NCBI GenBank assembly: GCA_963402885.1
Contig: OY727097.1
Span: forward strand, 1,302,001-1,366,000
Reading direction: 5' to 3'
Origin: Antedon bifida
Lineage: Eukaryota; Echinodermata; Crinoidea; Comatulida; Antedonidae
DNA length: 64,000 nucleotides
The notes under the pieces were generated by a model. The model saw nothing but the letters and a program-made list of their open reading frames with translations, searched no databases and was not told the DNA's origin. Made by a program: the position numbers and the translations under genes. Shown in pieces: positions 61,501 through 64,000 of this stretch. Numbering within the stretch: the stretch's first letter is position 1; every line of letters begins with the position of its first letter.

Positions 61501-63456
61501 CTACTGACAGTTTCGACTGATTTTTCTCACGGTGGAGCTCTTACTAGACCCCAATAAAGGGGTGGTTAATGTATAATCAAGCAACATTTAGAAGGGTGGG
61601 GCATTAGATCCGCCCATGAATCACATCAGAGTAACTGAATGTTTTTTTTTTTATTTTCATAGGCCAACCAGCTTACTTTAACGTGACAGTGAGGCCGTCA
61701 CGTGACTATCCAGTTGATATGTACTTTGTCATGGATCTCTCCCATTCTATGAACGATGATCTCGAAACCATGCGAAAAGTTATTGTCGATTTAGGTAAGT
61801 TTCTAATGATAAAATATAACCTGCTCGCGCTTATATTGCACATCCCTGAACTCTGATTGGTTGCAAAAAGCAGATGAAATATTAATGCGCATGAGTATTA
61901 ATAATTATCGGCATCTAATTTTTGTGACGTGTTAAAATGCGTAACCAATCAGAATGCTCGATTCGTGCGAATTAAATTAGTTAATGGTTTAACAGGCTTA
62001 AAATGAAATAGGTAAAGCGTTGTTATATTAATATGTAATGTTAATAATTCATTTACTAAATTATGATTATTTTTCCAGCAAATGCTATGCAAATGATAAC
62101 CACAGACTTCCAGCTTGGATTTGGTTCGTTCGTGGATAAAACAGTATCCCCGTTTATTCGCGAATTATATCTACAGTAAGTAAACGAGTTTTCATGAATA
62201 TTGTATCTGTTGTTGACCAATTACAAGCGATGGGTTATTCGAACAATGGCTTGTGATGGTCAACTTGCTTGCGTTGCGTTTACGTCCTTGCGTTGCGTCT
62301 CTAGTGGGGACCAGGCTTCAATGACGTGTTAATCTAGATTCTAGACGGCGATTCGACGTGATTATGGTAAAAATATCAACATTTTGGCGCGAATCATCAG
62401 ACAATAGGAATGCCGACTGGAATAACAATAAATAAAAAAAGACAATCTCTTGTCTATGATGCGTATACAATGAATATTAAAGCTCAAATGAATGTTTTAC
62501 TGTTACGGCCTATAACTTATAGACAATAACGGATTTGTTATGATGCATGTTTTTGTTACATCCTGTGTACTACATTATTGTAACCTATGACTCATAATTC
62601 AATTTATTATTATTAATCTCAAAGGAAATACCAATTTTAATCTTTAAAATCTAAAGTAGATATTTTATTTTTAATGAAGAGGGATACAACATGGTTCTAC
62701 TCTACAATTGTGTACAATTGTTGTAGATAAATCAGACTTGGAACAGTAAGGGCGTACACGCAACACAGCGGACCAATGTGCACAAGCGACAGTTCGGATG
62801 ATCGCGTCGTGATTGGTCCCTTGCGTTGCGCTTACGTCCTAGTGGGAACCAAGCTTTATGTTAATTATGGCGAAATTCTTTGTTGAAAGTTGATTTACGT
62901 TTCTCCGTAGTCTAATAAAATCTTGTACATTCAATCCTTTGTCAAAACCTCCTAAACTTGCCCCACTCTTAAAAAAAAATCTTAATTCAAATTTGAACTA
63001 CAAGTCTATGCAACCTACATGCATGTGCAAAGCTCTATCAACACTATTAAATTTTATGTGACAACAAATGTGATGTGCCCATATATAGACATGATGATTG
63101 ATGTCATATCACCACCATATTTGGGCATATCACTACCATATTTGGGCACTTGTCAAACTAGTAGTGTAAAAAGAGCTTAAGAAAGAACGAATTATATGTT
63201 TATTTAAATTCAAATTTGAACAAAAAATCACGTACATGAGGGCGATTTGAACAGAGAAGGGGCACATACAATACTGTTTGTAATACATTATATAAATTCT
63301 GTATGGTAAAAATGATTGATCTTTTTGTGTTTTATTTTGGATAATAGAAATCAAAATCCGTGTATATACTTAACTAGTCTTCGAAATGATGTGTGTGACA
63401 AGCCATATGGATTTAGGAATATCTTTCCTCTTTCACAAAGCACTAACATGTTTCAG
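58113..63456 (+). CDS. ITGB: Integrin beta subunit, 5' part, seven coding exons (continues beyond window)
   Basis: Beta chain of an alpha-beta adhesion receptor. Exons: 58113-58191 (acceptor at 58097, ATG in TAATGG), 59272-59357, 59830-59931, 60383-60464, 61663-61794, 62079-62175, 63348-63456; phases agree and give 229 residues in the window. Residues 1-24 form a signal peptide (LAIVIMVLLLSSVTVQS). A Cys-rich PSI domain follows (SCSSSSTC, CTECLQSSALCAWC). The I-like domain opens at about 130 with the MIDAS motif DLSHS (D141, S143, S145) and adjacent DD (148-149) for the ADMIDAS. The frame goes on through LGFGSFVDK, to the C..C loop (PCIYLTSLRNDVCDKPYGF). The remainder of the I-like domain, EGF repeats, membrane segment and tail lie to the right. 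Orthology to a particular vertebrate beta is not claimed. Confidence 0.95.
59397..59720. repeat. Minisatellite of about 95 bp rich in ATCGAT/ATTAATCG
   Basis: Three units, each with AACTTATCAATAAT, CGATTAATCGA, AATCAATCGTTTCGTAA and ATCGATAAATGAATCAATCA, in the second integrin coding intron. Each unit is itself nearly palindromic around CGATTAATCG. Confidence 0.85.
60688..60817. mobile_element. MITE-4 copy
   Basis: AGGTTCCCACTTGGACGCAA, TTAACCAATCACAAGCG, CGTGATTGGTCAAATTACG, GGGGACCAAGCTTAA. Confidence 0.88.
62205..62319. mobile_element. MITE-4, left-truncated copy
   Basis: GACCAATTACAAGCG near 62215 to GCGTCTCTAGTGGGGACCAGG. The left outer end is missing and the right-hand CCAAT is mutated (GTGATGGTCAA). 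Confidence 0.8.
62737..62858. mobile_element. MITE-4 copy
   Basis: Worn left end, GGACCAATGTGCACAAGCG, CGTGATTGGTCCC, GTGGGAACCAAGCTTTA. Confidence 0.8.
63028..63181 (+). mobile_element. MITE-1 copy in integrin intron
   Basis: AAAGCTCTATCAACACTATTA to GTAGTGTAAAAAGAGCTTAA. CCATATTTGG is present twice; the CRE-like word is split by an extra GATTGA. Confidence 0.88.
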
Positions 63457-64000
63457 GTAAGGTATATATAAAGTATTAAGTCATGTATACCCCAAGACGG
63501 TGGGTTGTAACAAACAATATACTTTTCTAGCCGAATATCAGCGCTGTATCTCAACATACAATATTTGCCTCACAGTATCATAGGCAAATACCATAATACA
63601 GCACGTCATTTGTATCACATGATTCCTGTATCATGTAAGTTTAGGTTAAGTTGTAGTCTGTGATACTAGGCGATACATGTGAAACACATGTGATGCTGTA
63701 TTACAGGATTTTTCTAGATACAGTACATTTTAAGTTGGGATTAAAACTCATGATATTCTTAATATATATAATAATTTATAATATAATTTAACCAAGACAG
63801 GATTGCCTTGGTCTAACCAATGATATTGTTGATACCATAGAAATATTAGTGTTCTCTATGTGGCAGCACTAATGCATTGGCTAACAGTAATATAACATTA
63901 TAGTACCAGTAGATATATAATTTCACCTTCTTTAAATCTTCATGGCAAAGTCTCATCGGCAAAGAATGTTAGTAAGTACTTAATATGGTATTATAAAATA
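63457..64000. other. ITGB: Integrin intron, no exon recognised
   Basis: After the GTAAGG donor at 63457 I find no exon matching the next part of the I-like domain before the window ends. ATCACATGATTC and ACACATGTGAT words form small palindromes. Confidence 0.5.

Overview
This is an animal genomic window: AT-rich, with multi-exon genes using GT-AG introns, tRNA-headed SINEs, a CR1/L2-like LINE end and many short inverted-repeat DNA transposons (MITEs). Gene content and the dense MITE/SINE load fit a marine invertebrate deuterostome, possibly an echinoderm; that taxonomic guess is inference. I rebuilt all exons by hand from homology, splice sites and reading-phase continuity.

Layout. (1) 1-7.3 kb, minus strand: a laccase-like multicopper oxidase in seven exons (3247-7333) that lacks only its initiator exon, plus the first exon of a tandem paralogue at 224-532 whose remainder lies off the left edge. 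(2) 7.3-12.7 kb: intergenic, filled with tandem repeats and MITEs. (3) 12.75-26.6 kb, minus strand: a complete 19-exon cullin-4 gene (800 codons); one intron has U12-type AT-AC ends. (4) 26.6-30.6 kb: intergenic, mostly MITEs. (5) 30.65-47.8 kb, perhaps to 50.4 kb, minus strand: a Mondo/ChREBP-family bHLH-leucine-zipper factor in 17 well-phased exons; its penultimate intron carries U12-type GT-AG signals. An 88-bp satellite lies inside one intron. (6) 52.8-64 kb, plus strand: the 5' part of an integrin beta gene (signal peptide, PSI, start of the I-like domain), running off the right edge. (7) 57.57-58.57 kb, minus strand: two exons of an unrecognised gene interleaved with the integrin exons on the opposite strand. 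One is an Asp/Ser/Gly repeat exon with an apparent one-base frameshift, the other a compact C-terminal exon.

Repeats. Four recurring short inverted-repeat families are visible. MITE-1 (about 26 copies or fragments) has TIR AGCTCTGTCTACACTATCAAAC and carries two CArG-box-like motifs and a CRE-like motif. MITE-2 has ends TTAAAGATGTATTGTCC. MITE-3 has ends CAGTCAACTCTCCCAATAC inside TA, Tc1/mariner/pogo-like. MITE-4 is built on opposed CCAAT motifs. Several copies abut splice sites of cullin-4.

The four recognised genes have unrelated functions: extracellular phenol/metal oxidation, ubiquitin ligation, glucose-responsive transcription and cell adhesion. I see no functional cluster. Notable items are the two minor-spliceosome introns, the interleaved antisense gene and the MITE-dispersed regulatory motifs.
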